Positions 1 to 8,401 of a stretch of 64,000 bases of DNA are shown in pieces. Origin of the DNA: Rhodococcus sp. CH91. GTDB lineage: Bacteria; Actinomycetota; Actinomycetes; Mycobacteriales; Mycobacteriaceae. Made by a program: the position numbers and the translations under genes. The DNA lies in the NCBI RefSeq assembly GCF_022554085.1, contig NZ_JAKFYR010000002.1, forward strand, positions 124,001 to 188,000, given 5' to 3'. Every line of letters starts with the position of its first letter. The first letter of the stretch is position 1. Below the pieces are notes generated by a model. The model was given only the letters and a program-made list of their open reading frames with translations. It did no database searches and was not told the DNA's origin.

Positions 1-223
1 CTCCAAACTGCTCGGAGTCGAGCACATCCAGCAGGTCTGGGAGCTCGCGATGGAGTGGGCCGGCCCGGCGTCGTTGGTCGACAACGGGGATCGCAGCTCG
101 GCGACGCACATGTTCCTCAACGTGCAGTGCATGTCGATCGCCGGTGGAACGACCAATGTCCAGCTGAACATCATCGGAGAGCGGATCCTCGGTCTGCCCC
201 GCGATCCCGAACCCGGAAAGTGA
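1..223 (+). CDS. Acyl-CoA dehydrogenase, C-terminal fragment (cut by window start)
   Basis: This is the last 73 residues of a reading frame that enters from outside the window and stops at 221-223. The end carries the flavoprotein C-terminal signature IAGGTTNVQLNIIGERILGLP, the counterpart of the usual YEGTNEIQ..IIGR.LLG segment of acyl-CoA dehydrogenases. A glycine sits where many family members have the catalytic glutamate, as in several actinobacterial FadE proteins of steroid and branched-acyl breakdown. It is followed after 6 bases by the MaoC gene, so the two are probably one operon. Substrate cannot be read from the fragment. Confidence 0.8.
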   Translation, partial: SKLLGVEHIQQVWELAMEWAGPASLVDNGDRSSATHMFLNVQCMSIAGGTTNVQLNIIGERILGLPRDPEPGK

Positions 224-229
224 GCGCCC

Positions 230-1099
230 GTGCCCATCGATCCGCATATCGCGCTGTCCGCCGCCCCCACTCTGCGTGAGGCCGTGTGGACCGAACGTGA
301 CGTGATGCTGTACCACCTCGGCCTGGGCGCGGGTGCCGACTCGCTGAATCCTGCTGAACTGCGGTGGGTCTACGAGAAGGACCTGCAGGTCCTGCCGACC
401 TTCTCGATGGTCGCGGGGCAGGGGATCTCGGCCGGGGCGGTGACGCCGGCCGGACTGAACCTGCCGGGCATCGACATCGACCTGCGCCGGATCCTCCACG
501 GCGGTCAGTCCGTCAGGGTGCACGCCCCGATCCCGGTATCGGGCACCGCGACGATCTCCTCGCGCATCGCCGACGTGTGGGACAAGGGCAAGGCGGCGGT
601 GATCGTGCTCGAGCAGTCCGCGACGGACTCCGAGGGAAACCGGTTGTGGACCAACGCGATGCAGATCTGGGCGCGTGGCGAGGGTGGTTTCGGCGGTCGG
701 CCCGGCCCCGAGGCGCCGCACGGGGTCCCCGAGCGGGAGGCCGACGCGATCCTCGTCTCGCCCACGAGCACGCAGCAGGCGCTGGTGTACCGGCTCAGCG
801 CCGACATGAACCCGCTCCACGCCGATCCCGAGTTCGCTCGGGCGGCCGGTTTCGATCGTCCGATTCTGCACGGCCTCGCGTCGTACGGTGTCGTGTGCAA
901 GGCCGTCGTCGACGGTCTGCTGGACGGAGATCCCACACGCGTCCGGTCGTTCTCGGTGCGATTCGCCGGCTCGCTGTATCCGGGCGAGACGATCGAGACC
1001 GCCGTGTGGCGCGACCGCGACACGCTCACGCTGCTCGCCACCTGCCCCGAACGTGACGGGCAGCCGGTGCTCACCCACGCCACGATGGAGGTCCGATGA
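230..1099 (+). CDS. MaoC-like (R)-specific enoyl-CoA hydratase, double hot-dog
   Basis: 289 residues, GTG start 6 bases after the preceding acyl-CoA dehydrogenase. The size and layout fit a double hot-dog protein: an N-terminal MaoC-N type half (about 1-150) and a C-terminal catalytic half. The hydratase-2 motif is intact at about residues 189-216 (LSADMNPLHADP...FDRPILHGL), with Asp192, Asn194 and His197 as the expected catalytic residues. It should hydrate a trans-2-enoyl-CoA produced by the upstream dehydrogenase. Its stop overlaps the next start by 4 bases (ATGA), so it is translationally coupled to the thioesterase. A second relative lies at 14249-15043. Confidence 0.85.
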   Translation: MPIDPHIALSAAPTLREAVWTERDVMLYHLGLGAGADSLNPAELRWVYEKDLQVLPTFSMVAGQGISAGAVTPAGLNLPGIDIDLRRILHGGQSVRVHAPIPVSGTATISSRIADVWDKGKAAVIVLEQSATDSEGNRLWTNAMQIWARGEGGFGGRPGPEAPHGVPEREADAILVSPTSTQQALVYRLSADMNPLHADPEFARAAGFDRPILHGLASYGVVCKAVVDGLLDGDPTRVRSFSVRFAGSLYPGETIETAVWRDRDTLTLLATCPERDGQPVLTHATMEVR

Positions 1100-1752
1100 A
1101 GGTCGATCCGAACGTCCACCCCACGGTCGGCACCGCGCCCGACGGCACGGTACTGACCTCGGCACCGCAGGACACCGCCGTCGACCGCGCGACCGCCGCC
1201 GCACGACGTGTGGTGGACGCGCTGTTGCGCACGGATCGCGCCAACGCGAATCTCGAGCGGGTCGCGGAAGAACTCGACAGCATCGCCGAACATCTCGAAG
1301 AGCACGCTCCCGAGGTGGAGGAACGCTTGATCGACATGTGGCACGGGGAAGGCGTCACGCGGCACGACCCCGTCACAGGCCCGGAGAACGCGCTCGCGCC
1401 ACCGCTGGTGCTCGCCGGACGTGAGGACGGATCGGTGGAAGGCGTCGTGGAACTGACCTTCCCCTATCAGGGTCCTCCCGGGCACGTACACGGTGGTGTC
1501 TCCGCGCTTCTGCTCGACCACACCCTGGGCGTGGCGAACGCGTGGGCCGGGCGCAGCGGAGCCACCGCCCAGCTCAACGTCCGTTATCACCGTCCGACCC
1601 CGCTGTTCGAACCGTTGACGATCTCGGGCCGCCTGGTCGAGCAGAACGGCCGGAAGATCGACACGGTCGGAGAGATCAGGACCGCGGACGGCACGGTGTG
1701 CGTGTCGGTCGAGGCGCTCTTCATCGACAAGACGGTTCCCCGTCCTCGTTGA
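1096..1752 (+). CDS. PaaI-type acyl-CoA thioesterase (hot-dog)
   Basis: 218 residues, starting with ATG inside the stop of the MaoC gene. Residues about 130-165 show the PaaI/thioesterase-superfamily pattern GPPGHVHGGVSALLLDHTLG followed by the strand TAQLNVRYHRPTPL; the HGG..A...D core is where such enzymes bind and cleave the thioester. The N-terminal 100 residues are helical and not recognised, and may hold the subunit together. Predicted role is hydrolysis of a CoA ester to free acid and CoA in the same catabolic operon. Substrate is unknown. Confidence 0.78.
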   Translation: MKVDPNVHPTVGTAPDGTVLTSAPQDTAVDRATAAARRVVDALLRTDRANANLERVAEELDSIAEHLEEHAPEVEERLIDMWHGEGVTRHDPVTGPENALAPPLVLAGREDGSVEGVVELTFPYQGPPGHVHGGVSALLLDHTLGVANAWAGRSGATAQLNVRYHRPTPLFEPLTISGRLVEQNGRKIDTVGEIRTADGTVCVSVEALFIDKTVPRPR

Positions 1753-1795
1753 CGATCGCACCGCGCACTCGTCGGATTCGGGAGAGGACACTGGC

Positions 1796-2584
1796 ATGGG
1801 GAAGCTGGACGGACGGGTGGCAATCGTCACCGGAGCCGGGATGGGAATCGGCCGGGGAGTCGCAGGCGCGCTCGCCCGTGAGGGCGCGAGCGTCGTGGTC
1901 GCCGAAGTGGACGAGGCGGCGGGTGTGGACACCGCGCGATGGCTCACCGACCGGTGGGGTGTGCGGGCGCATTTCGTGCCGACCGACGTCACCGATCGTG
2001 AACAGGTGCACGCGATGGTGGATTCGGCCGCAGCCGAGTTCGGCCGTCTCGACATCCTGGTCAACAATGCCTGGCGCTCACTGGGATTCGCGCGGATGGA
2101 GGCGACGTCCGAAGAGAGCATGCAGGCGGGTTTCGACATGGCCGTGATGGCGGCCTTCCAGGCGATGCAGCGTGCCTATCCGGAGCTCGCCCGGCACGGG
2201 ACCGGCCGTGTGATCAACATGTGCAGCCTCAACGGTGTCAATGCCCACATGTACTCGGTGGCGTACAACGCCGCGAAAGAAGCGTTGCGCAGCATGACGC
2301 GTACCGCGGCCCGGGAATGGGCGCCGGCACAGGTGTGCTGCAACGTGATCTGCCCCGGTGCGCAGAGCGCGGCCTATCAGCGGGTCGCGGAAGCCGACCC
2401 GCAGATGGCGGCGACGCAGGCCGCGGCGAACCCGATGGGCCGTATCGGTGACCCGCTCGAGGACATCGGTACCGTCGCGGCCTTCCTCGCGAGCGACGAC
2501 TCGCGTTATCTCACCGGCAACACGCTGTTCGTCGACGGCGGTAGCCACATCAACGGCGTGCAATGGGCGCCGGATGTCGACTGA
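1796..2584 (+). CDS. SDR-family NAD(P)-dependent oxidoreductase
   Basis: 262 residues, classical short-chain dehydrogenase. The cofactor motif TGAGMGIG is at 12-19 and the catalytic set is Ser144, Tyr157 and Lys161 (YNAAK). The usual NNAG is NNAW at 90-93, a modest departure. The C-terminal LTGNTLFVDGGSH matches the family end. Asp/Glu after the second strand (VVVAEVDE) favours NAD. Placed 43 bases after the thioesterase, it would oxidise a hydroxyacyl-CoA or alcohol in the same pathway. Confidence 0.87.
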   Translation: MGKLDGRVAIVTGAGMGIGRGVAGALAREGASVVVAEVDEAAGVDTARWLTDRWGVRAHFVPTDVTDREQVHAMVDSAAAEFGRLDILVNNAWRSLGFARMEATSEESMQAGFDMAVMAAFQAMQRAYPELARHGTGRVINMCSLNGVNAHMYSVAYNAAKEALRSMTRTAAREWAPAQVCCNVICPGAQSAAYQRVAEADPQMAATQAAANPMGRIGDPLEDIGTVAAFLASDDSRYLTGNTLFVDGGSHINGVQWAPDVD

Positions 2585-2602
2585 GATCCCTACGGAGGAT
2601 CC

Positions 2603-3781
2603 ATGATCTCTCGCACTTCCCGGCGCGTGGCAGCAGCGGTCGCCGCGGTCTCGATGCTCGGCATCACATCCTGCTCTGCCACCGGCGGCGCCGAGGAGAC
2701 GGCCGGTGGCCCCGGGTCGCTGGTCACCGACCGCCCCCTCACCGGCACGGCGGCGCTTCCCAGCGCATCACGGACGCATCTGATCACCTATCTGTCGGAG
2801 GGGGCGGACCGGCGCCCCGTCCTCGTCTCCGGCACCGTCGCGATCCCGGACGGAGACGCACCCGAGGACGGCTGGCCCGTGATCAGCTGGGCGCACGGCA
2901 CCACGGGGGTGGGGGATGCCTGTGCGCCCTCGGCCGACTCACCCGGCGGGCCGGCCCACTCCTATGTCGGGAGGACGACCGCCATGCTGGACCGCTGGGT
3001 CGCGGACGGTTACGCAGTGGTCCAGACCGACTACGAAGGCCTCGGCACTCCGGGCGGCCACCCGTACATGAACGGAGAGAGCGCGGCCGACAGCGTCGTC
3101 GACATCGTGCGTGCCGCCAGGGAACTCGATCCTGCCATCGGGAACCGTTGGGTCTCGATGGGGCACAGCCAGGGTGGGCACGCCGCACTGTACGCGGCGG
3201 CACGCGGGGAGGAACGCGCCCCGGAACTCGACCTGCAGGGGGCGATCGCTCTCGCTCCGGGAAGCCGGACCAGTGAGACGGCCGAGTTCTACGCGACCGC
3301 CGGTCCTGCGATCGGTCCGGCGCTGAGCTTCCTGCCCGTCCTGCTGCTCGGGGCGCAGGCTGCGGATCCGGCCCTCGACGCCGACGCGATGCTCACGGAG
3401 GAATCGCGCCCCCTGCTCGACGCCGCGCGTACCGGATGCATGGACGACATCCGTGAAGCGGCGGCGTCGGTCCCGGTGGACCGGGTGTTCGCACCGGATG
3501 CCGACCTCGATGCGCTTCGTGAGTACTACGCCGGTCAGGAACTCGAAGCCCTCGCGCTGTCGGTGCCCACGCTCGTCGTGCAGGGAACCGAGGATGTGCT
3601 GGTCTCGCGTGCGATCACCGACGAGGTGACGGCTGCGCTGTGCGGCAACGGCGCCGACCTGACCTACCGGGTGTACGAGGGAGCCGATCACCGCGCGGTG
3701 CTCGAGGAGTCCTTCGACGACGTGCGGGCGTTCGTCGACGGAGTACGCGCGGGCGCCCCGCAGGAGGGGACGTGCGGCTGA
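2603..3781 (+). CDS. Exported secretory-lipase-type alpha/beta hydrolase (probable lipoprotein)
   Basis: 392 residues. The first 24 residues are a signal peptide with basic MISRTSRR, a hydrophobic stretch and a lipobox-like ITSC at 21-24, so the mature protein may be lipid-anchored outside the membrane. The nucleophile elbow GHSQG is at 187-191 (Ser189). The acid and base are probably in VVQGTEDVL and YEGADHRAV near the C terminus. The fold resembles the secretory triacylglycerol lipase (LIP) group of mycolic-acid bacteria. ATG is preceded by GGAGG. Function would be release of fatty acids or esters for the upstream CoA enzymes (inference). Confidence 0.8.
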   Translation: MISRTSRRVAAAVAAVSMLGITSCSATGGAEETAGGPGSLVTDRPLTGTAALPSASRTHLITYLSEGADRRPVLVSGTVAIPDGDAPEDGWPVISWAHGTTGVGDACAPSADSPGGPAHSYVGRTTAMLDRWVADGYAVVQTDYEGLGTPGGHPYMNGESAADSVVDIVRAARELDPAIGNRWVSMGHSQGGHAALYAAARGEERAPELDLQGAIALAPGSRTSETAEFYATAGPAIGPALSFLPVLLLGAQAADPALDADAMLTEESRPLLDAARTGCMDDIREAAASVPVDRVFAPDADLDALREYYAGQELEALALSVPTLVVQGTEDVLVSRAITDEVTAALCGNGADLTYRVYEGADHRAVLEESFDDVRAFVDGVRAGAPQEGTCG

Positions 3782-3793
3782 CCTCGCAGCCGC
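3774..3793. terminator. Short bidirectional hairpin between lipase gene and fdhD
   Basis: GCGGCTG, six-base loop, CAGCCGC. The stem overlaps the lipase stop codon and abuts the fdhD stop, where the two genes converge with only 12 bases between them. No T-run follows, as is common in this GC-rich group. Confidence 0.5.
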
Positions 3794-4624
3794 TCATCCC
3801 GTCTTGATGCGTTCGGGGGCCGTGTAGACGTTCATCGTGTCGCCGCGGAGGAAGCCGACCAGGGTCAGGTCCGACTCCGCGGCGAGGTCGACGGCGAGCG
3901 ACGACGGCGCCGACACCGCGGCGAGTATGGGAACGCCGGCCATGACGGCCTTCTGTACGAGCTCGAACGATGCGCGCCCGCTCACCATGAGCAGGCTGTG
4001 CGACAGCGGAACCCGGTTGTCGGTCAAGGCCCACCCGAGGACCTTGTCGACGGCATTGTGTCTGCCGACGTCTTCCCGCAGGGCCAGCAGCGCGCCGTCG
4101 AGCGTGAACAGTGCCGCGGCGTGCAGGCCTCCGGTCGAGTCGAACACCTGCTGGTGCCGGCGGAGGGTCTCGGGCAGGGCGGCGAGGGTGTGGGTGCCGA
4201 TCGTCGCACCCGCGGAATTCCGGAGCGGATATCGAGTGCGGGTGCGCACCTCGTCGAGCGAGGTCTTTCCGCACACCCCACACGCGGAGGTGGTGGCGAA
4301 CGCGCGTCGTCCCGTCCCCTCGGGGATCGTGACACCGCGGGCGAGGGCGACATCGAGCACGTTGTAGGTGTTCGCGCCGTTCTCGTCGACGCCGTCGCAG
4401 TACCGTACGGACTCGATGTCCTCCCGGCTCCCGATCATGCCTTCCGCGAGCAGGAAACCGTGGACGAGATCGACATCGTGCCCGGGGGTGCGCATCGTGA
4501 TCGTCAGCGCCTCACCCCCGACCCTGATCTCGAGTGGTTCCTCGACGGCGAGGGTGTCGGGTCGCCGCGTCGCCGTGTCCGCCGTGATGCGCAGGACCGG
4601 TCGACGTGTCGTGACGCGTCCCAT
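3794..4624 (-). CDS. fdhD: Formate dehydrogenase accessory sulfurtransferase FdhD
   Basis: 276 residues, near the normal family length. FdhD moves sulfur from a cysteine desulfurase to the molybdenum cofactor of formate dehydrogenase before its insertion. The conserved CGVCGK motif is at 115-120, with both sulfur-handling cysteines. The C-terminal [12 protein letters not shown] and NVYT segments are also family marks. Start ATG at 4624. No formate dehydrogenase structural gene is in the window, so the client must be elsewhere. Divergent from amt across 250 bases. Confidence 0.95.
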   Translation of the reverse strand: MGRVTTRRPVLRITADTATRRPDTLAVEEPLEIRVGGEALTITMRTPGHDVDLVHGFLLAEGMIGSREDIESVRYCDGVDENGANTYNVLDVALARGVTIPEGTGRRAFATTSACGVCGKTSLDEVRTRTRYPLRNSAGATIGTHTLAALPETLRRHQQVFDSTGGLHAAALFTLDGALLALREDVGRHNAVDKVLGWALTDNRVPLSHSLLMVSGRASFELVQKAVMAGVPILAAVSAPSSLAVDLAAESDLTLVGFLRGDTMNVYTAPERIKTG

Positions 4625-4874
4625 CGTCTACCTCCCGTACAGGTGCAACTGCGCGTGCCGTTCCTTCGAAGGACTGCATCGCATCGTCCCTCCATACTGC
4701 CGTCCGGTGCCGCGCGCCGCCCGCGTCGCCCGGGATCCGGCCCCGTTACACGAAGTTCATCCCCGCCTCGCAGGGACATTACAGAGCAGGTCCACTCTCA
4801 GGGAACGGTGATGAATGCGGGTCACCGAACGGCGTAGGGGTTGCGTACCCCAGGATCGAACAGGGTGGACAGAT

Positions 4875-6215
4875 ATGGAACAGGCACTCGCGGCCGCCGA
4901 TACCGCCTGGATTTTGGCGGCGTTCACGGCAGTCGTGCTGATGATCCCGGGCCTGGCGCTGTTCTACAGCGGCATGCTCGGCGTCAAGAGCGCGCTCAAC
5001 ATGATCATGATGGTCTTCGGCGGCTTCGCGGTCACCGCAGTGCTGTGGGTGCTCTTCGGTCCCGCCGCGGTGCTCGGCGACAGCGTCGGAGGGCTCGGCC
5101 TCATCGGTGATCCGTTCAGCGACATCGGGCTGAACTCGCTCCTCGAGGAGGATCCGTCCGGGGGCATGCCCGCTGCACTGACAGCGGCCTTCCACCTCCT
5201 CTTCGCCGGAATCACGGTGGCGATCATCGCCGGGGGCGTCGCCGACCGCATGAAGTTCTCGGCATGGATGGTGTTCTCGGGAATCTGGGTCGTCCTCGTC
5301 TACTTCCCCGTCGCGCACTGGGTCTTCGCCTTCGACGACGAGGAAGCGGGCACGAAGGGCGGATGGATCGCCAATACTCTTGCTGCGCACGACTTCGCGG
5401 GTGGCACCGCCGTGCACATGAACTCGGGTGTCGCGGCCCTCGCGCTCGCTCTCGCGCTCGGGCGTCGTCGCGGCTTCCCGCACGTGGCGCGTCCGCACAG
5501 TCTGCCCCTGGTCGTTCTCGGCGGGGGAATCCTGCTCTTCGGCTGGTTCGGATTCAACGGTGGTTCGGCGGGCGGAGCCAACCACACGGCAGGTGTGGTC
5601 GTGCTGAACACGCTCGTCGCAGCGATGGCCGGCCTGCTCGGATGGCTGATCGTCGAACGCATCCGGGAGAAGCACGCCACGACGCTCGGCGCGATCTCCG
5701 GCGTCATCGCCGCCCTCGTGGGCATCACCCCCGCAGCCAGCCTCGTCTCCCCGCTCGGCGCACTGCTGATCGGCGCCGTCGCAGGCGCGGTCGGCTGCTT
5801 CGCCGTGGGCTGGAAGTTCCGCATGGGTTACGACGATTCCCTCGACGTCGTCGCGATCCACCTCATGGGCGGCGTCGTGGGCACCACGTTGATCGCCTTC
5901 GTGGCGACGGCAGCCGCACCCGCCGGGGTCGACGGCCTGTTCTTCGGCGGGGGGATCGATTTCCTCGGGCGTCAGGTCGTGGCGATGGCAGCGGTCTTCG
6001 CATACTCCTTCGCCGTGACCTTCCTCATCGCCAAGGTTCTCGACAAGATCATGGGCATCCGGGTGGACGCCGAAACCGAGATCCAGGGGATCGACGTCCC
6101 CGTCCACGGCGAGACGGCATACGTGATGGACTCGTTCTCACCGGCCGGGCCGTCGCCGATGCGCCCGGAGGTCTTTGCTGCAGATCGCGACGTCATCGTG
6201 CCCACCAAGCCCTGA
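4875..6215 (+). CDS. amt: Ammonium channel, Amt family
   Basis: 446 residues using ATG at 4875, preceded by AGGGTGG; an in-frame start 60 bases earlier gives a basic extension not typical of the family. About 11 membrane segments are visible. Diagnostic stretches are FYSGMLGVKSALNM near the N terminus, the pore-region ADRMKF and HMNSGVAAL (first pore histidine region), GWFGFNGGS, and DVVAIHLMGGVVG (second pore histidine). The polar tail could meet a PII protein, but no glnK follows. In mycobacteria an amt gene sits beside the same glnT/glx/XRE set, which suggests nitrogen control. It converges with the XRE gene. Confidence 0.95.
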   Translation: MEQALAAADTAWILAAFTAVVLMIPGLALFYSGMLGVKSALNMIMMVFGGFAVTAVLWVLFGPAAVLGDSVGGLGLIGDPFSDIGLNSLLEEDPSGGMPAALTAAFHLLFAGITVAIIAGGVADRMKFSAWMVFSGIWVVLVYFPVAHWVFAFDDEEAGTKGGWIANTLAAHDFAGGTAVHMNSGVAALALALALGRRRGFPHVARPHSLPLVVLGGGILLFGWFGFNGGSAGGANHTAGVVVLNTLVAAMAGLLGWLIVERIREKHATTLGAISGVIAALVGITPAASLVSPLGALLIGAVAGAVGCFAVGWKFRMGYDDSLDVVAIHLMGGVVGTTLIAFVATAAAPAGVDGLFFGGGIDFLGRQVVAMAAVFAYSFAVTFLIAKVLDKIMGIRVDAETEIQGIDVPVHGETAYVMDSFSPAGPSPMRPEVFAADRDVIVPTKP

Positions 6216-6241
6216 CGGAATCGTCCGCAGGCAAGGCGCCA

Positions 6242-6274
6242 GGAGCCCTCACCGCGCACCGAGGTGAGGGCTCC
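6242..6274. terminator. Bidirectional terminator between amt and the XRE-cupin gene
   Basis: A perfect 12-bp stem, GGAGCCCTCACC paired with GGTGAGGGCTCC, around a 9-base loop. It lies between two convergent stops (6215 and 6281), so it can serve both transcripts. Confidence 0.85.
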
Positions 6275-6280
6275 ACGCGT

Positions 6281-6928
6281 TCACGGCTGATGGTTGTCCG
6301 GATATGCGGTGACGGCCAGGAACCGGATGGGCAGAGTCACGAGCTCGTTGGGTCCGTGCAATCCTTCCCCGTCGAGGAGCAGGGCGTCGCCCGGCTGCAG
6401 CCGGTATTCGGAATCACCGTGCCCGTACAGCATCTCGCCTTCGAGCATGTACAGGAGTTCGGTGCCGGGGTGCTGGAAGAGTGGAAAGACGTCGCTCGCG
6501 TCGGTGAGGGTCACCAGGACCGGTTCGAGTCGTTTGTGCTGTCCGCGCAGAGCGCCGAGCAGTTCGTAGTGGTGACCGACCCGGGTACCGCGGCCCACGA
6601 TCTCGGCGCCGTGGCCGTTCTTCGTGAACACCGCTTCGCGGTGGGTGTCCGCGCCGCGGAACAGGGACGTGACGGGGACGTCGAGGCCGGCCGCGAGACG
6701 GGCGAGGGTCGACAGGCTGCACGAGGTCTGGGCGTTCTCGATCTTCGACAACATGGCTTTGGAAATCCCGACTTTCGCGGCCATGTCGCCGACGGACAGA
6801 CCGCTGGCCAGTCGTAACGAGCGGACCTGGTGCGCTATCGCGCGCTCGAGGTCGACGCCGGTAGGAGTGCCGCGCGGGACTTCGCGTCCGGAATCGTCGT
6901 ACAGGACGCCGCGCTCGGGACTGGTCAT
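6281..6928 (-). CDS. XRE-cupin transcriptional regulator
   Basis: 215 residues from ATG at 6928. An XRE helix-turn-helix occupies about 28-86 (VRSLRLASGLSVGDMAAKVG, then SKAMLSKIENAQTSCSLSTL). A cupin barrel follows at about 140-212 (FQHPGTELLYMLEGEMLYGH, YRLQPGDALLLDGEGLHGP), which probably senses a small molecule. This architecture is found in SutR/PuuR-like regulators. It sits just after glxD, and homologues accompany the same glnT/glx genes in mycobacteria, so it most likely controls them. A 17-bp palindrome 19 bases before its start suggests autoregulation. Confidence 0.88.
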   Translation of the reverse strand: MTSPERGVLYDDSGREVPRGTPTGVDLERAIAHQVRSLRLASGLSVGDMAAKVGISKAMLSKIENAQTSCSLSTLARLAAGLDVPVTSLFRGADTHREAVFTKNGHGAEIVGRGTRVGHHYELLGALRGQHKRLEPVLVTLTDASDVFPLFQHPGTELLYMLEGEMLYGHGDSEYRLQPGDALLLDGEGLHGPNELVTLPIRFLAVTAYPDNHQP

Positions 6929-6946
6929 GTCGTCAGCGTAGCGTGT

Positions 6947-6963
6947 GTCCACTGACAGTGGAC
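6947..6963. promoter_or_regulatory. Perfect 17-bp palindrome, candidate XRE-regulator operator
   Basis: GTCCACTG-A-CAGTGGAC, two perfect 8-base arms around one base, 19 bases upstream of the XRE gene start. Position fits an autoregulatory operator. The CACT..AGTG core recurs as CACTATAGTG before glnT (11474-11483), although with one base less between half-sites. Confidence 0.5.
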
Positions 6964-7032
6964 GCGGGCGAGCCCTCCGCAGGTTCCGGAACCGGGACCC
7001 GCGGAGGGCGCGCAGATGATCTGTGGGGTGGA

Positions 7033-8358
7033 TCAGGCCGGCCGGCCGGGGATCCAGTCCGTGCCGGCGAGCGGCACCCGTGCCATCGCCGCGGCCTCCA
7101 GGGTGACGGCGACGAGATCCTGCGGTTCGAGATTGCGCAGGTGCGACTTGCCGCACGCCCGCGCGATGGTCTGCGCTTCCATCGTCAGCACTCGCAGATA
7201 GTTCGCGAGGCGACGTCCGCCCTCGACCGGATCGAAGCGGGCCTGCAGCTCGGGATCCTGGGTGGTGATGCCGGCGGGATCCCTGCCGTCCTGGAAGTCG
7301 TCGTAGAAGCCGGCGGCCGAACCGAGTGCTTCGTAATCCGCCTGGTAGCGGGGATCGTTGTCGCCGAGTGCGATCAGCGCAGCCGTCCCGATGGCGACGG
7401 CGTCGGCGCCGAGCGCCATGGCCTTGGCGACATCGGCTCCCGAACGGACACCGCCCGAGACGATCAGCTGCACGCCGCCCGGGGTGCGGTGCACCCCGAG
7501 TTCCTGCAGCGCCTGCACGGCCTGGGGGAGTGCGGCGAGCGTCGGGATACCGACGTGTTCGATGAAGACGTCCTGGGTCGCGGCCGTCCCGCCCTGCATC
7601 CCGTCGACGACCACCACGTCGGCGCCGGCCTTCACCGCGAGCTTGACGTCGTAGTAGGTGCGGGTCGCGCCGACCTTGACGTAGATCGGCTTCTCCCAGC
7701 CGGTGATCTCCCGCAACTCGATGATCTTGATCGCCAGATCGTCGGGCCCGGTCCAGTCGGGATGGCGGCACGCGCTGCGCTGATCGATACCCACCGGCAA
7801 GGTGCGCATTCCCGCGACACGTTCGGTGATCTTCTGACCCAGCAGCATTCCGCCACCACCCGGCTTGGCGCCCTGACCCAGGACCACCTCGATCGCATCC
7901 GCCTTGCGCAGGTCGTCGGGATTCATCCCGTAGCGGGACGGCAGGTACTGGTAGACCAGGTGCTCGGACTGTCCGCGCTCCTCGGGGGTCATCCCTCCGT
8001 CGCCGGTGGTGGTGGACGTACCGACCTCGCTCGCACCGCGCCCGAGTGCCTCCTTCGCACCTCCCGACAGCGCACCGAAACTCATCCCTGCGATGGTCAC
8101 CGGAATATCCAGGTGTAGTGGATACTTCGCGTGACGGTCACCGAGCACCACGTCCGTCTCGCACTTCTCGCGGTAACCCTCCAACGGATACCGCGACATC
8201 GACGCGCCGAGGAACAGCAGGTCGTCGAAGTGGGGCACCGTGCGCTTGGCTCCCCAACCACGGATGTCGTAGATGCCGGTCGAGGCGGCACGCTGGATCT
8301 CGTGGATGACGTTGCGGTCGAAGGTGGCGGATTCACGCAGTCCGGGGCGGAAGGTCAT
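7033..8358 (-). CDS. glxD: FMN-binding glutamate-synthase-domain protein (GlxD / MgsC-like)
   Basis: 441 residues; ATG at 8358 follows GAGGAGA at ideal spacing, so the longer frame to 8391 was not used. The protein is the stand-alone FMN synthase domain of glutamate synthase, with GAKPGGGGMLLGQK, a phosphate/FMN-binding DGMQGGTAATQ and IVSGGVRSGADVAKAMALGADAVAIGTAAL. Residue CRHPDW.GP and three C-terminal cysteines may bind an Fe-S cluster in the parent family. In methylotrophs the homologue is the large subunit of N-methylglutamate synthase, acting with GlxB and GlxC homologues. Reaction here is inferred, not proven. Confidence 0.88.
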   Translation of the reverse strand: MTFRPGLRESATFDRNVIHEIQRAASTGIYDIRGWGAKRTVPHFDDLLFLGASMSRYPLEGYREKCETDVVLGDRHAKYPLHLDIPVTIAGMSFGALSGGAKEALGRGASEVGTSTTTGDGGMTPEERGQSEHLVYQYLPSRYGMNPDDLRKADAIEVVLGQGAKPGGGGMLLGQKITERVAGMRTLPVGIDQRSACRHPDWTGPDDLAIKIIELREITGWEKPIYVKVGATRTYYDVKLAVKAGADVVVVDGMQGGTAATQDVFIEHVGIPTLAALPQAVQALQELGVHRTPGGVQLIVSGGVRSGADVAKAMALGADAVAIGTAALIALGDNDPRYQADYEALGSAAGFYDDFQDGRDPAGITTQDPELQARFDPVEGGRRLANYLRVLTMEAQTIARACGKSHLRNLEPQDLVAVTLEAAAMARVPLAGTDWIPGRPA

Positions 8359-8401
8359 GGAAGTCTCCTCGGGTGTCGAGCGGGCGGACAAGGGCGAGCG
8401 G

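Noticed and set aside
505-2139. Long minus-strand frame of 544 codons over the MaoC/thioesterase/SDR genes
   Set aside because: It is the shadow of well-supported plus-strand genes; composition is Arg/Ser/Pro-rich, with no recognisable domain.
4745-4760. GlnR box before amt (GTTAC, then TTCAT)
   Set aside because: Second half-site does not match; nitrogen control remains plausible from homologues, not from this sequence.
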